From Bradyrhizobium sp. (GTDB taxonomy: Bacteria; Pseudomonadota; Alphaproteobacteria; Rhizobiales; Xanthobacteraceae), in NCBI RefSeq assembly GCF_004799445.1, contig NZ_SSNA01000091.1:1-64000 (forward strand): a stretch of 64,000 nt of DNA. Direction: 5' to 3'. Both the position numbers and the translations under genes were made by a program. Under the pieces are notes generated by a model. The model ran no database searches, was not told the DNA's origin, and saw only the letters and a list, made by a program, of their open reading frames with translations. Shown here piece by piece: positions 8,737 to 18,918 of the stretch. Positions within the stretch are counted from its first letter, which is position 1, and each line of letters begins with the position of its first letter.

Positions 8737-9726
8737 TTGCTGTCGTCAGGAAGAAAATTCGCCGGATCGGACTTCGGCTTTCGGTGCCGCCGTCGCACCG
8801 TCATCGCCGCGATGGCCGCATTGGTGCTGCTGCCGAGCGAGTCCGGCGCTGCCGGCTGGCTGTTGGATATCTTCAAAGGCCCGTCAAAGCAGGGCAAATC
8901 GCCTGCGCACGTCGCCTCACGAAAGCCGGCCATCTCGGCGAAGCGCGCTGCCGCGCCAAAGCCCCACACTGTAAGGCTTGCCGCTCTGGGGCCAGCCAAC
9001 TTGAACTTCTTGAAACCGGCCGCATCGATGTGCGATCCCTCGAAATTCCGGATCGTTCTGGATGTGGGACATACCGCCGAATCGGAAGGCGCGACCAGCG
9101 CCCGCAACGTCCCCGAGTTCACCTTCAATCTGCGACTTGCGCAGCGGATCGAGGAGAAATTGAAGGCCGAAGGCTTCGCAGAGACCATGCTGCTTCTGAC
9201 CGAGGGCAAGGCCAGGCCCAGCCTCGCCAAGCGTGTCGCCGCGGCCAATCATCTGGGCGCGAATCTATTTCTGTCGATCCACCACGACTCCGTGCCCAAC
9301 TCATTGCTCGAGGACTGGGAATTCGAGGGCAAGAAGGGCCATTTCAGCGACCGCTTCAGCGGTTATTCCGTTTTCGTTTCCCGCAACAATCCAGACTTCA
9401 AGACGAGCCTCTTATTCGCCGAACTGATCGGCAAGGCAATGAAGGCCCAGGGCCTGCAATATGCTCAGCAATATACCCAGGCCATCATGGGTCGATACCA
9501 GCACCCGCTGCTGAACAAGGAAACCGGTGTCTATAGCTACGATCAGCTCGTCGTGCTGAGATCGACCCGGATGCCCGCCGTCCTGCTGGAGGCGGGCTCT
9601 ATCATCAACCGGGACGAAGAGCTCAAAATGGACTCGCCCGAGCGCCGGAACATCACCGGCAATGCTGTCGCGGCGGCAGCGAAGGAATTCTGTGGTCCTC
9701 AAGAGGCCTTCCTCGGTCCGCTCTGA
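8737..9726 (+). CDS. N-acetylmuramoyl-L-alanine amidase (amidase_3 family)
   Basis: A 329-residue secreted zinc amidase expected to cut the bond between MurNAc and the stem peptide of peptidoglycan. The N-terminus has basic RCRRR, a hydrophobic stretch and SGAAG, resembling a signal peptide. Catalytic-domain motifs are LDVGHTAESEGATS (first zinc His), PEFTFNLRLAQ (zinc Glu), LSIHHDS (second His) and VLLEAGSI (catalytic Glu). The frame is open from 8602 but lacks an ATG. TTG 8737 is chosen because GGGGGA lies 8 nt upstream and it places the signal peptide near the N-terminus. Confidence 0.85.
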   Translation: MLSSGRKFAGSDFGFRCRRRTVIAAMAALVLLPSESGAAGWLLDIFKGPSKQGKSPAHVASRKPAISAKRAAAPKPHTVRLAALGPANLNFLKPAASMCDPSKFRIVLDVGHTAESEGATSARNVPEFTFNLRLAQRIEEKLKAEGFAETMLLLTEGKARPSLAKRVAAANHLGANLFLSIHHDSVPNSLLEDWEFEGKKGHFSDRFSGYSVFVSRNNPDFKTSLLFAELIGKAMKAQGLQYAQQYTQAIMGRYQHPLLNKETGVYSYDQLVVLRSTRMPAVLLEAGSIINRDEELKMDSPERRNITGNAVAAAAKEFCGPQEAFLGPL

Positions 9727-9774
9727 TGGCGCGGCAACGACACCACATCGCATCCCTGCCGGATCCTAGCATTT

Positions 9775-10614
9775 ATGCCGGCAACCTTTAGTCAGAGGAG
9801 ACCCATTGCGCGAAGCCGGGTGAGCATATTCAGTATGCTCATCCGTGCTGGCCTTGTCTTGATAACGATGCTGCCGGCCTCGGCTTTGGCAGGCTCCGCC
9901 ATGCCCAAAGGCTTCGTTTATTTGCGTGATATTGATCCTGCAATCGTTCAGGACATTCGCTATGCGGGATCTCATAACTTTGTAGGAAGACCGATAAGAG
10001 GCTACCTCGCCGCCGAGTGTATCCTCAGCGAGCCGGCCGCAAGAGCCCTTGAAGCGGTGCAGGGGATGTTGGCCGAGAAAAAGCTCTCGCTCATCGTCTG
10101 GGATTGCTATCGGCCGAAGCGGGCCGTCGCTGATTTTCTTCAGTGGAGCAAAGATCCAACTCACTCCGAAATGAAGACCGAATTCTACCCTCGCACCGAC
10201 AAGGAAAAGCTATTCGCTCTTGGATATCTCGCAAAGCGGTCAGCTCACTCGCGGGGAAGCACAGTGGATCTAGGCATCGTCCCAGTTGCTCTTTCGGTCG
10301 CGCCGCCGCCAGATCCCTCACAATCCCCTAAGGCATGCACTTCTCCAAAAGGCGAGCGATTCGAGGATGGAACTATCGATTTTGGCACGGGCTACGACTG
10401 TCTGGACGTACTTGCCCATACATCAAACGCTCTTGCAGGCGGGATGGCACTGCGCAACCGTCGAACACTAGGCTCCTACATGGAACGCGCAGGCTTTCGT
10501 CCCTATGCCAAGGAGTGGTGGCACTTCGAACTTGTCAATGAGCCGTTCCATCGCGACGGGTTCGACTTCGAGGTCTCGGCCTCACCATCAGCGAACGAAC
10601 GGCCAGCACGCTGA
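9775..10614 (+). CDS. D-alanyl-D-alanine dipeptidase, VanX/DdpX type (M15D)
   Basis: A 279-residue zinc dipeptidase with an N-terminal signal peptide (basic start, hydrophobic residues 21-38, ASALAG), so it probably acts in the periplasm on D-Ala-D-Ala released from wall peptides. The VanX constellation is complete: the WDCYRPKRA arginine, zinc ligands H158 and D165 in SAHSRGSTVDL, E247 and H250 in EWWHFE. ATG 9775 has no clear ribosome-binding site. GTG 9820 is an in-frame alternative. A good AGAGGAG lies before an in-frame ATT, so the start is uncertain. No vanH/vanA-type ligase is nearby, so wall recycling is more likely than glycopeptide resistance. Confidence 0.88.
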   Translation: MPATFSQRRPIARSRVSIFSMLIRAGLVLITMLPASALAGSAMPKGFVYLRDIDPAIVQDIRYAGSHNFVGRPIRGYLAAECILSEPAARALEAVQGMLAEKKLSLIVWDCYRPKRAVADFLQWSKDPTHSEMKTEFYPRTDKEKLFALGYLAKRSAHSRGSTVDLGIVPVALSVAPPPDPSQSPKACTSPKGERFEDGTIDFGTGYDCLDVLAHTSNALAGGMALRNRRTLGSYMERAGFRPYAKEWWHFELVNEPFHRDGFDFEVSASPSANERPAR

Positions 10615-10724
10615 CCTCAGGATGTTGCAATCTGGCGTCAGGATCGTTTTTGCCAACTTCGGAGTGATTGTGTGGGGGACGGGAATCACCGAGGGTGGTC
10701 TTGCACCCCAAGGACCATCATTCC

Positions 10725-12788
10725 GTGCCAGCGGCAGCCCCTTACCTTGAAAGCCTCAATCCGGAACAGCGGCGGGCCGTCGAGCACGGCGCGGCGGGAC
10801 CGGGCCCGTTTGCCCCGCTGCTGGTGATTGCCGGCGCCGGCTCCGGCAAGACCAACACCCTTGCCCATCGCGTTGCCCATCTGATCGTCAACGGAGCCGA
10901 TCCCCGACGCATCCTGCTGATGACATTTTCGCGCCGCGCGGCCTCCGAGATGACGAAGCGTGTCGAGCGGATCGCGCGCAAGGTCATCGGCGACAATGCC
11001 GGGGTGATGACGGACGCGCTGGCGTGGGCCGGCACCTTCCATGGCATCGGCGCGCGCGTGCTGCGGGAATATTCCGACCGGATCGGTCTTGACCCCGCCT
11101 TCACGATCCACGACCGCGAGGATTCCGCCGACCTGATGAACCTGATCCGGCACGAAAAGGGGTTTTCGAAAACGAAAGAGCGCTTCCCGACCAAGGGCAC
11201 GTGTCTTGCGATCTACTCGCGCTGCGTCAATGCGGAAAACCCGATCGAGCAGGTGCTGGGCGCGTCGTTTCCGTGGTGTTGCGGATGGGCGGTGGAACTA
11301 AAGGAGTTGTTCGCGGCCTATGTCGAGGCGAAGCAGCGCCAGAATGTGCTCGATTATGACGACCTGCTGCTGTACTGGGCGCAGACCATGACCGATCCGG
11401 CGCTGGCCGGCGATATTGGCGGTCGTTTCGACCATGTCCTGGTCGACGAATATCAGGACACCAACCGCCTGCAGTCGTCGATCCTTCTGGCCTTGAAACC
11501 CCGCGGTGAAGGTCTCACCGTGGTCGGCGACGATGCGCAATCGATCTACTCGTTTCGCGCTGCGACCGTGCGCAACATTCTCGACTTCCCCAGTCAGTTC
11601 TCGCCGCCGGCGGATATCATCACGCTCGACCGCAACTATCGCTCGACGCAGACCATCCTCGCCGCCGCCAACGGCGTGATCGATCTGGCCAAGGAGCGCT
11701 TCACCAAGAACCTGTGGACCGACCGGACTTCAGGTATGCGGCCTCGGCTCGTCACTGTCCGCGACGAAGCCGATCAGGCGCGCAGCGTCGTCGAACGCAT
11801 TCTGGAAAACCGCGAAACCGGCACGCTTCTGAAGCAGCAGGCCGTGCTGTTCCGTACCTCAAGCCACAGCGGGCCGCTGGAAGTCGAACTCACCCGCCGC
11901 AACATCCCGTTCGTCAAATTCGGCGGTCTCAAATTTCTCGATGCCGCGCATGTCAAGGACATGCTGGCGCTGCTGCGCTTTGTCGAAAATCCGCGCGACC
12001 GCGTCGCCGGTTTCCGCCTGATGCTTCTGATCCCGGGGATCGGTCCCACTTCGGCACAGCGTGTGCTCGATCACATGGCTGACGACCCCGATCCGATCGC
12101 AGCCCTTGCCCGAGCGCCGGCCCCGCCGCGCGCGGGGGAAGACTGGAGAACGTTCATCGGGGCGGTAGCGGATCTCAGCCATTCAACCTGGCCCGCCGAC
12201 ATCGAGCGCGCGCGGCTGTGGTACGAGCCGCATCTGGAGCGAAACCACGAGGATGCCGCGACCCGCCGCGCCGACCTGATCCAGCTCGAACAGATCGCCA
12301 GCGGCTATCCTTCGCGCGAGCGCTTCCTTACCGAGCTGACGCTCGATCCCCCCGACGCCACCAGCGATCAGGCCGGGGTCCCGCTGCTCGACGAGGACTA
12401 TCTGATCCTGTCGACGATCCACTCCGCCAAAGGCCAGGAATGGAAGTCGGTGTTCGTGCTCAATGTCGTCGACGGCTGCATGCCCTCGGACCTCGGCGCC
12501 GGAACCAGCGCGGAGATAGAGGAAGAGCGTCGGCTGCTCTACGTGGCCATGACCCGCGCCCGGGACGATCTGGATCTGTTGATGCCGCAGCGTTTCTTCA
12601 CCCACGGCCAGCATGCCCAAGGCGACCGCCACGTCTATGCGTCACGGACGCGTTTCATTCCCACCTCGCTGCTTGGCCTGTTCGAACAGACCGTCTGGCC
12701 GCCCGCGGTGGCCGGTGCAGCCGCTCACTCCGCGAGCCAGGGGCCGCGCATCAACGTCGGCGCGCGGATGCGCGGGATGTGGCGCTGA
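10725..12788 (+). CDS. UvrD/Rep-family ATP-dependent DNA helicase
   Basis: A superfamily 1A helicase of about 687 residues. It shows the Q-motif region LNPEQRRAVEHG, Walker A in AGAGSGKTNTL, LVDEYQDTNRLQ (Walker B), VVGDDAQSIYSFRAA (motif III), NYRSTQTIL (motif IV), TIHSAKGQEWKSVF (motif V) and RRLLYVAMTRA (motif VI). GTG 10725 is chosen because AAGGA lies 10 nt upstream and the conserved domain begins within ten residues. The frame also runs back to a TTG at 10668. It is shorter than housekeeping UvrD and has its own C-terminus ending in an Arg-rich tail, so it is better treated as a paralogue than as uvrD itself. Confidence 0.9.
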   Translation: MPAAAPYLESLNPEQRRAVEHGAAGPGPFAPLLVIAGAGSGKTNTLAHRVAHLIVNGADPRRILLMTFSRRAASEMTKRVERIARKVIGDNAGVMTDALAWAGTFHGIGARVLREYSDRIGLDPAFTIHDREDSADLMNLIRHEKGFSKTKERFPTKGTCLAIYSRCVNAENPIEQVLGASFPWCCGWAVELKELFAAYVEAKQRQNVLDYDDLLLYWAQTMTDPALAGDIGGRFDHVLVDEYQDTNRLQSSILLALKPRGEGLTVVGDDAQSIYSFRAATVRNILDFPSQFSPPADIITLDRNYRSTQTILAAANGVIDLAKERFTKNLWTDRTSGMRPRLVTVRDEADQARSVVERILENRETGTLLKQQAVLFRTSSHSGPLEVELTRRNIPFVKFGGLKFLDAAHVKDMLALLRFVENPRDRVAGFRLMLLIPGIGPTSAQRVLDHMADDPDPIAALARAPAPPRAGEDWRTFIGAVADLSHSTWPADIERARLWYEPHLERNHEDAATRRADLIQLEQIASGYPSRERFLTELTLDPPDATSDQAGVPLLDEDYLILSTIHSAKGQEWKSVFVLNVVDGCMPSDLGAGTSAEIEEERRLLYVAMTRARDDLDLLMPQRFFTHGQHAQGDRHVYASRTRFIPTSLLGLFEQTVWPPAVAGAAAHSASQGPRINVGARMRGMWR

Positions 12789-12826
12789 TCCGGAACAGGA
12801 GACCTTGCAGCCCCTGACCACCGGCA

Positions 12827-12865
12827 CGCAGCCGTAAGCCGTCGGCATCGGCGCGACCGGCTGCG
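12827..12865. terminator. Inverted repeat between convergent genes
   Basis: CGCAGCCG and CGGCTGCG form an 8-bp stem with a 23-nt loop in the 110-bp gap between the convergent helicase gene and importer ATPase gene. No T-run is present, so function as a terminator is only suggested by position. Confidence 0.22.
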
Positions 12866-12898
12866 GTGGAACGATTGACGGCGACGGCCAGGAGCGCT

Positions 12899-14009
<1,111 letters not shown>

Positions 14010-14026
<17 letters not shown>

Positions 14027-14828
14027 TGTTCAATACCTTGCCAAGACCGAGATACGCATTCGCAAAGATGATCAGCGCGGCGGTGGCCGCGATGTACATG
14101 ACGGACAGCGCCGCCATCGAGGGATCGGCGAATTCCCTGACATAATTGTACATCGCCACCGGCAGCGTCTGCGTCCGCTGCGCCGTGACAAAGAGCGACG
14201 CCGTGAATTCGTTGAACGACAGCATGGCGGCGAACAGCCAGCCGCTGACCAGGCCCGGCAGCAGCAGCGGCAGCGTGATGGTCACCATCACCCGCAGCGG
14301 CGAGGCGCCGAGGCTCGCCGCGGCACGCTCATAGCTCTGATCGAGGTTGCGCAGGGAGACATAGACACTGCGCAGCACGAAAGGCAGCACGAGGACGATG
14401 TGGCAGGCGATGACGACCGTATAGCTGCGGTTCCATCCGATCTGCGCAGCCAGGATCAGGAAGCCGAGCCCCACGGTAAAATGTGGAATCACAAGTGGCG
14501 ACAGCAACACGCCCTCGATGACCCGCTTGAAACGAAACCGGTAGCGGTTGAGCGCGAAGGCAAACATGGCGCCGACCGCAAGCGCCACCGTCGAGCTCCA
14601 CGCCGTGACGATCAGGCCATTGCGAAAGCCGTCGCGAAAATCCTGATAGGCAATGGCTTTGGCGAACCAGCGCATCGACCACGCCTGCGGCGGAAACGAC
14701 AGGATCGCCTTGTCGTTGAACGCCGCGATGGTCACGACGGCGGCCGGCAGCACCAGGAAGCCGAGGATCAGCACCACGACGAGTTTGCCGATGAAGCCGA
14801 GCAGGCGCTGATAGGTCGAGCGCGGCAT
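14010..14828 (-). CDS. ABC importer permease, PotC/PhnV type
   Basis: A 272-residue inner-membrane permease with about six hydrophobic segments. The EAA-loop region reads RAAASLGASPLRVMVTITLPLLLPG, given here as the contact site with the ATPase (residues about 180-205). The ATG at 14826-14828 is chosen because it lies one base after the stop of the preceding permease gene, whereas the open frame extends back into that gene. With its partner it forms the heterodimeric channel of the importer. Confidence 0.9.
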
Positions 14829-14829
14829 C

Positions 14830-15684
14830 TCAATGCGGCTCGATGGTTTCGAGCCGGCGCGACGCCAGCCGCAACATTGACAATACCACAATGGTGAGCG
14901 CCAGACCTGTCACGCACAGGCTGGCGGCGAACGGAAAATTGAAACTGGCGAAGCCGAGCTGATACACCAGGTTCGAGATCATGTTGACCCGGCCGCCGCC
15001 GATCAGCTGCGGCGTGGCAAAGGCACTGAACGTCCACGCAAAGGCCGTGGTGACGCCGGCCACGACGCCGGGCATCGACAGCGGCAGCGTCACGGTCAGG
15101 AAGACGCGAACCGGACCGGCGCCAAGGCTTTCGGCGGCGCGCTGATAGTCGCGGTCGATATGCGACAGCGCCGCCGCCAGCATGATCACCATCACCGGCA
15201 TCGTGACATGGACGAGCGCGACAACGACGCCGAAGGTGGTGAACATGAACTGGACCGGCTGTCTGACGATTCCGAGATGGAGCAGGATCGAATTGATGAA
15301 CCCATTATTGCCGAGAACGATGATCCAGGAATAGGTCCGGACCACTTCGCCGAGAAACAGCGGCGTGACGACGATCACCAGCAGGGTGGATTTTAGAATC
15401 GCATTTTGCGAACGAACCAGCGCATAGGCCAGCGGATAGCCCACGATCAGGGTGGAGACCGCGGTCAGAAAGCAGATCCAAACGGTGTCGATAAACACCC
15501 GCGCATAGAGCGGTTTCAAGAGATCGGTGAAATTCGCAAGCGTAAAGCCGCCGGGATCGAGCGAGCCGGGTACATAGGCGCGCAGACTGAATTGCAGCAC
15601 GGCCGCCAACGCGGCGACAAGGCCGAAGGCGCAGAGCAGCGCGGGCGCAGCGAAGGTGCGCAAGAATGGCTGCTGCGGGTTCAC
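14830..15684 (-). CDS. ABC importer permease, PotB/PhnU type
   Basis: A 284-residue inner-membrane permease with a first hydrophobic segment at residues 9-32 and five more. The EAA loop is RAAESLGAGPVRVFLTVTLP. The start is GTG at 15682-15684, 19 bp after the stop of the binding-protein gene. The next permease follows after one base, so the pair is tightly coupled. The substrate is discussed under the binding protein. Confidence 0.9.
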   Translation of the reverse strand: MNPQQPFLRTFAAPALLCAFGLVAALAAVLQFSLRAYVPGSLDPGGFTLANFTDLLKPLYARVFIDTVWICFLTAVSTLIVGYPLAYALVRSQNAILKSTLLVIVVTPLFLGEVVRTYSWIIVLGNNGFINSILLHLGIVRQPVQFMFTTFGVVVALVHVTMPVMVIMLAAALSHIDRDYQRAAESLGAGPVRVFLTVTLPLSMPGVVAGVTTAFAWTFSAFATPQLIGGGRVNMISNLVYQLGFASFNFPFAASLCVTGLALTIVVLSMLRLASRRLETIEPH

Positions 15685-15703
15685 GGGACCGAACGACAGC
15701 GCG

Positions 15704-16717
15704 CTAGTTCATGATGTTTTCGGCAAACCACTTGCGCCACTCCGCGGTTTTCTCGGCGCGCAGCCTGGCATCGATGTTGATCTGCTGCTTCCATTGCGCC
15801 GCGGTCGTGAACACGCCGGGAAGTTTCGCAATCTCCGGATCAATTTTGGCATTGAGGACCGCGGGGCTGCCCTTCTTGATCTTGGCAATCTCGGCCTGGA
15901 TTTCCGGATCGTACAGCGCATTGATGAACTTGTAGGCCAGTTCGGCCTTCTTGGAGCCTTTCATGACGGCGACGGTGTCGACACCGAGAACCGCGCCCTC
16001 CTTCGGAATCACAAGCGTGATCGGAACGCCCTGCCCGATCATGTAATAGGCATTCATGGACAACACGATTTGCACCGGCGTCTCGCCGCTGGCGAGCAAC
16101 TGCTGGCTGTTGGCGTCGTTGGTGTAGAAGGCCTTGAAATTGGGTTTCAGCGCCTTGAGCTTGTCCTGTCCCTTTTTCCAATGCGCGGCGTCGCTGCCGG
16201 AAAGAATCGCCGAGACCGCGATGATGTGGCTGGGATCGAAATCCGGCCCGGCAATCTTGCCCTTCAGTTCCGGCTTCCACAGATCGCCCCAGCTCTCGAA
16301 TTTCATTTCCCCCAGAAGGTCGGCGCGATAGCCGATGGTGTAGACATAGGCCCAGGCGCCGAGGTGAAACGGACTGATCCGCGCTTCATCGGCTAGGTTT
16401 TTCGCGTTGGGGATCTTCGAAAGATCGAGCGGCTCGAACAGCCCGTCATTGGCATAGAGCCAGCCGACATGCGACGTCGTAAATGTAATGTCGCTTTCCG
16501 GATCGCCCTTGGCGAGCTTCTCCTTGTTGAGCCGGTCGATGGTGCCGCCGGTGATGAACTCGACCGGCACGCCGGTCTCGGCGGTGAATTTTTTGGCAAC
16601 CGTTTCAGCGACAAGATCGCGCCAGCTGCCACCCCAGATGCTGACGACCAGCTTGTCCTGCGCCTGCGCGGGCACGGCGATCGCGAGAGCGAAGAGAGCG
16701 AGTAAAACGCGTTTCAT
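15704..16717 (-). CDS. ABC importer periplasmic binding protein, spermidine/putrescine-like family
   Basis: A 337-residue periplasmic solute-binding protein with a clean signal peptide (MKRVLLALFALAIAVPAQAQ, residues 1-20). The mature N-terminus DKLVVSIWGGSWRDLVAE is characteristic of the cluster that includes PotD-, PhnS- and Fe-binding proteins. It is the first gene of the minus-strand importer operon and is divergent from a TPP decarboxylase gene pair. Family membership alone does not give the ligand. The neighbouring decarboxylase makes a sulfonate, phosphonate or keto acid more attractive than a polyamine, as an inference. Confidence 0.88.
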   Translation of the reverse strand: MKRVLLALFALAIAVPAQAQDKLVVSIWGGSWRDLVAETVAKKFTAETGVPVEFITGGTIDRLNKEKLAKGDPESDITFTTSHVGWLYANDGLFEPLDLSKIPNAKNLADEARISPFHLGAWAYVYTIGYRADLLGEMKFESWGDLWKPELKGKIAGPDFDPSHIIAVSAILSGSDAAHWKKGQDKLKALKPNFKAFYTNDANSQQLLASGETPVQIVLSMNAYYMIGQGVPITLVIPKEGAVLGVDTVAVMKGSKKAELAYKFINALYDPEIQAEIAKIKKGSPAVLNAKIDPEIAKLPGVFTTAAQWKQQINIDARLRAEKTAEWRKWFAENIMN

Positions 16718-16860
16718 GTTCTAATCCCCGGTTTGCAATATTCGCTATGGCGCAATCCGATCTCGCCGCGCTCGGCCGCAATAGTCTGCACCATCGGTGT
16801 CGGATCGACAACGGCACCGATCTTTCCTACATTTGCGCCCGTCACGCCGGATCGCGGACC

Positions 16861-16905
16861 TGGCACAGTCAGAATTGGCACGGTCAGAATTGGCACAGTC
16901 AGAAG
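16861..16905. repeat. Three perfect-phase 15-bp tandem repeats in a divergent promoter region
   Basis: The units are TGGCACAGTCAGAAT, TGGCACGGTCAGAAT and TGGCACAGTCAGAAG, back to back with one or two mismatches in 15. They lie in the 233-bp gap between the divergent importer and decarboxylase operons, ending about 45 bp before the decarboxylase start. They may be repeated regulator sites or a slippage-prone microsatellite-like tract. Confidence 0.9.
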
Positions 16906-16950
16906 TTGAATAGGCGGCGACAAGCCGCCTGCTCGCGAAGGAGATGATTG

Positions 16951-17478
16951 ATGGTGGCGTCGGGTAAGCAATCCGCAGATCCGCATCGGCCGTCCGAGAT
17001 CCTTGAAACACTGAAACGTCTTGGCTTCGGTGTTGCAATTGCCGTGCCGGACAGCTGGCTTGGCGAGATTCTGGTGCGTATCGAGCATGAGCCGACCATG
17101 CGGCTGGTGCGGGCGACCCACGAGGAAGAGGCGCTGGCGATCGCCTGCGGCACCCGGCTGGGCGGCGTGCGGACCGCGATGTTTGTGCAAAACGCAGGAC
17201 TATTGAGCATGGGCGCCGGGATGGTTTCCCTCGCCCAACGCTATCAATTCCCGCTTTTGATGCTGGTATCCTATCGAGGGACCATCGAAGACCCTGTGTT
17301 CTATCACACGCCAAAGGGCCGGGTGACGGAGCCGGTCCTGAGGGGACTGGGCGTTGCCCATGCCCGGGCCGATCGAGCCCGGCCGATCGGTCCCCAGGTC
17401 GAACGCGCCGCGACCTATGCCGAGGAGGCCTGCTGCCCGTTTGCGCTGCTGCTGTCGCAGGAGGACGTTCAATGGTGA
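16951..17478 (+). CDS. TPP-dependent decarboxylase alpha (PYR-domain) subunit, ComD/phosphonopyruvate decarboxylase type
   Basis: A 175-residue protein equal to the TPP pyrimidine-binding domain alone, as in the alpha subunit of sulfopyruvate decarboxylase. The conserved activating glutamate lies in ATHEEEALAIACGTRLGG, followed by QNAGLLSMGAGM and LVSYRG. A GAAGGAG site sits 7 nt before ATG 16951; an in-frame TTG at 16948 is less likely. Its stop overlaps the start of the beta subunit by 7 bp, so the subunits are made in a coupled way. The substrate is probably a 3-substituted pyruvate such as sulfo- or phosphonopyruvate. Confidence 0.82.
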   Translation: MVASGKQSADPHRPSEILETLKRLGFGVAIAVPDSWLGEILVRIEHEPTMRLVRATHEEEALAIACGTRLGGVRTAMFVQNAGLLSMGAGMVSLAQRYQFPLLMLVSYRGTIEDPVFYHTPKGRVTEPVLRGLGVAHARADRARPIGPQVERAATYAEEACCPFALLLSQEDVQW

Positions 17479-18098
17479 ATGCGGCGAGGCCGAGCCGGGC
17501 CGATTATTACAAGGCACTCGCCGATACCCTGCCCCAGCACGCATTGGTGGTGACTTCGCTCGGCAACGCCTCGTATTTGTGGGCGTCGATGCATCATCAG
17601 CCCGAAAATTTCTACTTCGAAGACGCGATGGGGCTGGCGCTTCCGCTAGCGCTCGGGCTTGCGATCGCGCAGCCGCGCCGTCCGGTCATCGTGGTCGAAG
17701 GCGACGGCGCGGTCCTGATGCATATGGGCGCGCTGGTCACCGTCGGCGCGGTGGCCCCGGGCAACCTCACGGTATTGCTGATCCAGAACGGCGTCCATGC
17801 CGCTTCGGGGGGACAGGCCCTGACCAATGCCAACCTCGACCTCGCCGCACTCGCGCTGTCGGCGGGAATCCCCCGCGCGAAGAATGTGACGACGCCGGAC
17901 GCTTTTGCCGCGGCGATGCGCGAAAGCGACGGGGCCGGCGCCAGGTTCCTTGTGCTCTCGACAAAACCCGATACCGAAGTCGTTCGTCCGCCGATTGCGT
18001 TCGATCCCGTGCTCACCAAACAGCGCTTCATGTCGGCGATAGGCGCCCCGCGCTACGTGCCGACCATGTTCGGCGGCGGACGACTCGAACACGACTAG
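17472..18098 (+). CDS. TPP-dependent decarboxylase beta (PP-domain) subunit, ComE/phosphonopyruvate decarboxylase type
   Basis: A 208-residue subunit that supplies the TPP diphosphate and Mg2+ site. The TPP fold signature starts at GDGAVLMHMGAL (residues 77-88) and ends about 30 residues from its start at LLIQN. The earlier LGNASYLW and FYFEDAMGLALPLALGLA segments match the ComE / phosphonopyruvate decarboxylase C-terminal half. With the alpha subunit it would form a complete decarboxylase split into two polypeptides. The shared divergent promoter with an ABC importer suggests uptake and decarboxylation of the same compound class. Confidence 0.85.
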   Translation: MVNAARPSRADYYKALADTLPQHALVVTSLGNASYLWASMHHQPENFYFEDAMGLALPLALGLAIAQPRRPVIVVEGDGAVLMHMGALVTVGAVAPGNLTVLLIQNGVHAASGGQALTNANLDLAALALSAGIPRAKNVTTPDAFAAAMRESDGAGARFLVLSTKPDTEVVRPPIAFDPVLTKQRFMSAIGAPRYVPTMFGGGRLEHD

Positions 18099-18394
18099 CT
18101 TTCAAGGCAGAGAGTCGCCCGGATTTCTGAGCTGAGTGACGTTCGTCTGTTGACGATTTCATCAGAGTCCGAGTCTGACGCGAGTCCGAATGTTCGAATC
18201 TTTTCCGGAAGCACAACATTACAATTCCGCAGCATGGCCAGAACCGGCTGGCAAATCTTTTTGCGGCTTTGTCTGGCCACAGCGATCGGCATTTTCCGCG
18301 CGTTTCCAATTTTGGTCTTAAATTTGCCCCCGACCTGATTCATCGTGGCGTCCTGGAAGACGATTGGGGGCGTTCCTTGATTTGGGGAGTAACC

Positions 18395-18568
18395 ATGGGA
18401 ACATCATATCCGGCACATGACCAGCACGATCGCCGCGAAGACTGCAGGCTTCGGGACGACGAACATGCCGACGACGTTCTCTCGCTTCTTGAGGAGAATG
18501 CCCGGCTTCGCGGGCTCGTCGTTAAACTATCGAACCTCATCCTCAGAAACGTCGCCGATCAAAGGTAG
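18395..18568 (+). CDS. Small 57-residue coiled-coil-like protein
   Basis: The protein begins MGTSYPAHDQHDRRED and ends LRNVADQR. Its C-terminal half (about residues 29-52) reads DVLSLLEENARLRGLVVKLS, a heptad-like amphipathic helix. GGGGAG lies 8 nt before ATG 18395. The open frame runs upstream to 18269, but that part has no ribosome-binding site. I have a general memory of similar short ENARLR proteins in rhizobia but cannot name a function. The 296 bp before it hold a TTGACG element near 18152 and a GAGTCCGA direct repeat, possibly its promoter. Confidence 0.65.
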   Translation: MGTSYPAHDQHDRREDCRLRDDEHADDVLSLLEENARLRGLVVKLSNLILRNVADQR

Positions 18569-18918
18569 TCGTGTCGCTGCCGACCGAAGGCATCAAGCCT
18601 GAGAGCGTATCGGTGCGCCCGGTATTCGACCGCCTGCGGCCTTCATCGAGCGCCCGCGGCTGCGCGGCGCTTGGGGTTCGGCCTTGACGCGGGCCGTCGG
18701 CCACTTCGGTCGATCGCTTGATCTGCCGCCGCACGAAAAAGGGCGGCCGGCGGCCACCCTTCGTGCTTGCGTAAATGTTGTGTCCACCAATCGAGCTGCT
18801 GTGGCGTCGGCAAGCCAGGCGCTCGCTGCCTTGGCGCGTTTTCTTTACACGAGCCGATACCTTCTTCGCTCGAAACCACCTGACGTCGGGGTTCGGCGAC
18901 GTCAGCGAATGGTTTTTT
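18569..18918. other. 350-bp stretch without a convincing gene
   Basis: Short open frames exist on both strands but none has a ribosome-binding site, biased codon use or a recognisable motif. The only structured element I see is the inverted repeat at its right end, annotated separately. Confidence 0.5.

Noticed and set aside
9775..10614. Glycopeptide-resistance (vanX) gene cluster
   Set aside because: Only the dipeptidase is present; no vanH, vanA/B ligase or vanRS-type genes are adjacent, and the protein is secreted, which suits wall recycling.
16861..16905. Sigma-54 promoter, suggested by repeated TGGCAC
   Set aside because: The -12 TTGC element is missing at the required 5-nt spacing after each TGGCAC; the following bases are AGTCAGAA.
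18569..18880. Short ORFs on both strands in the gap before the histidine kinase
   Set aside because: They lack ribosome-binding sites and give Arg/Ala/Pro-rich translations without motifs.
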